Source of the DNA: Actinomycetota bacterium
Lineage (GTDB): Bacteria > Actinomycetota > Thermoleophilia > UBA2241
Direction of reading: 5' to 3'
Assembly: GCA_012719015.1 (NCBI GenBank)
Contig: JAAYBE010000215.1
Location: forward strand, 1 to 10,360
Length of the DNA: 10,360 bases
Position 1 is the first letter of the stretch; each line of letters starts with the position of its first letter. The notes under the pieces were generated by a model. That model had not been told where the DNA came from, searched no databases, and saw only the letters and a program-made list of their open reading frames with translations. A program made the position numbers and the translations under genes. Positions 6,985 to 10,360 of the stretch are shown here, piece by piece.

Positions 6985-7591
6985 CGCCCATCATCTGCAG
7001 AGGCTCATCGCCGCGGCCGGGGACCTGGGCGCGGACCGCGCGGCCCCGCTGCCGGCGGTCGCGGTCGTGGTCGACGAGCGGGTCAACCTCAAGTGCCGTG
7101 TGCCGCTCTGCTCCGCCTACGGCCACAACCTCATGTGCCCGCCGGCGGTCATGACGGCCGTCGAGACGCGCGAGGTCCTGGCCCGCTACGGCGACGTGCT
7201 CGTCGTCCAGCAGGACATCCCGCTGACGCAGGACCGCGTCGACGCGCAGCTGGCCGGCAGGACCTATGCGCAGGCCCGGTCGGACGCCGAGCGGGTCGAG
7301 GGACTGCGCCGGAGCCAGAACCGGTTCGCGCGCCTCATGACCGATCTGGAACGGGCCGCGTTCAAAATGGGCTATCGTTACGCGGCCGCCTTCTCCGGCG
7401 GCGAGTGCGTGCTCTGCGAGGAGTGCGTCGGTCAGGCATCGGGGGAGCCGTGCCGTCATCCATTCGAGGCGCGGCCGTCGATGGAGGCCGTGGGCATCGA
7501 CGTGGTCGCCACGGCGGTGGCGGCGGGCCTCAGCGTCGAGCTTCCGGCGGAAGATCACCCCGCCTGGACGGGTCTCCTCCTCATCGATTGA
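6977..7591 (+). CDS. DUF2284 predicted metal-binding protein
   Basis: A 204-residue soluble protein of unknown function. I recognise it as DUF2284-like from its two cysteine clusters. The first is Cys40, Cys45 and Cys54 in CRVPLCSAYGHNLMCPP. The second is Cys144, Cys147, Cys150 and Cys159 (C-x2-C-x2-C-x8-C), followed by the conserved CRHPFEARPSMEAVGIDV. The second cluster has ferredoxin-like spacing, so an Fe-S cluster or zinc site is likely; this is inference. There is no signal peptide or membrane segment. The gene starts at TTG 6977, overlapping the uvrB stop by 8 nt with a strong ribosome-binding site inside uvrB. It is therefore probably translationally coupled to uvrB and shares its LexA-controlled promoter. 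A 145-nt structured gap separates it from uvrA. The location between uvrB and uvrA suggests a link to DNA damage or redox stress, but no function is established. Confidence 0.85.
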   Translation: MADAHHLQRLIAAAGDLGADRAAPLPAVAVVVDERVNLKCRVPLCSAYGHNLMCPPAVMTAVETREVLARYGDVLVVQQDIPLTQDRVDAQLAGRTYAQARSDAERVEGLRRSQNRFARLMTDLERAAFKMGYRYAAAFSGGECVLCEECVGQASGEPCRHPFEARPSMEAVGIDVVATAVAAGLSVELPAEDHPAWTGLLLID

Positions 7592-7620
7592 GCGACGTAG
7601 TCCACTCAACGTGAGGGCCT

Positions 7621-7683
7621 CCGAAGGCAGACCCACACTGGCCGCCGCAGGCGGGCCGGCGTGCGGTGCGCCGAAGGTACACC
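7621..7683 (+). repeat. Imperfect direct repeat in the uvrA leader
   Basis: CCGAAGGCAGACC (7621-7633) recurs as CCGAAGGTACACC (7671-7683), 11 of 13 identical and exactly 50 bp apart. The second copy lies mostly in the loop and right arm of the downstream hairpin. This could be a protein-binding pair or chance in GC-rich sequence. Confidence 0.35.
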
Positions 7684-7687
7684 GCAC
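7640..7687 (+). other. Two adjacent hairpins between the DUF2284 gene and uvrA
   Basis: The first hairpin pairs GGCCGCC (7640-7646) with GGC-G-GGCC (7650-7657), 7 bp with one bulged G and a 3-nt loop. The second is a perfect 8-bp stem, GTGCGGTG (7661-7668) and CACCGCAC (7680-7687), with an 11-nt loop. Neither is followed by a T-run. They may weakly end the uvrB transcript, stabilise its 3' end, or act in the uvrA leader. The whole gap 7592-7736 holds no gene and no LexA-type GAAC-N4-GTTC site that I can see. No convincing uvrA promoter is visible either; CATGAT at 7698 is the nearest -10-like hexamer. Confidence 0.45.
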
Positions 7688-7736
7688 ATCGACGCGTCAT
7701 GATCGAAAAGCGACAGCAGACAGGCAGAGTGAGCGC

Positions 7737-10360
<2,624 letters not shown>

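Noticed and set aside
7592..7736. A second SOS box in front of uvrA
   Set aside because: Searched by eye for GAAC-N4-GTTC on both strands and found none; CGAAGG and CGAAAAG do not form paired half-sites.

Overview
The window is GC-rich bacterial chromosome with dense plus-strand genes and very short gaps. It holds seven genes: polA (5' end cut off) - rpsA - coaE - a small lytic transglycosylase - uvrB - a DUF2284 cysteine-rich protein - uvrA (3' end cut off). The order polA, rpsA, coaE, uvrB, uvrA is the conserved actinobacterial arrangement, also seen in Mycobacterium tuberculosis. An actinobacterial origin is further supported by a four-S1-domain RpsA and by a Gram-positive-type LexA box. 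CoaE is the short stand-alone form, without the C-terminal extension found in mycobacteria. Its SSDD motif and the adjacent transglycosylase make a deep-branching lineage such as Thermoleophilia plausible, but that placement is inference.

Layout. Positions 1-2021 carry the C-terminal three quarters of DNA polymerase I, with an intact polymerase domain and a proofreading domain that lacks its catalytic acidic residues. Positions 2022-2175 hold an extended -10 promoter and a leader hairpin for rpsA. Positions 2176-3582 encode ribosomal protein S1 with a long acidic tail. A strong hairpin overlaps its stop codon and separates it from the next genes. Positions 3651-4900 are a two-gene unit, coaE and a membrane-anchored lytic transglycosylase, overlapping by 4 nt. 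Positions 4901-4971 contain a sigma70-like promoter with an SOS box inside it, driving uvrB (4972-6984). A DUF2284 gene (6977-7591) overlaps the end of uvrB by 8 nt. A 145-nt leader with two hairpins precedes uvrA (7737 to the window end).

How the genes relate. PolA, UvrB and UvrA all act in nucleotide excision repair: UvrA2 finds damage and loads UvrB, UvrC (not in this window) incises, and PolA fills the gap. rpsA and coaE are housekeeping neighbours. The least explained gene is DUF2284. It has seven cysteines in two clusters, suggesting a metal or Fe-S site, and it appears co-transcribed with uvrB from a LexA-controlled promoter. This is the most interesting lead here. The rest is a well-conserved core region with no sign of mobile elements, CRISPR arrays, tRNA or rRNA genes.
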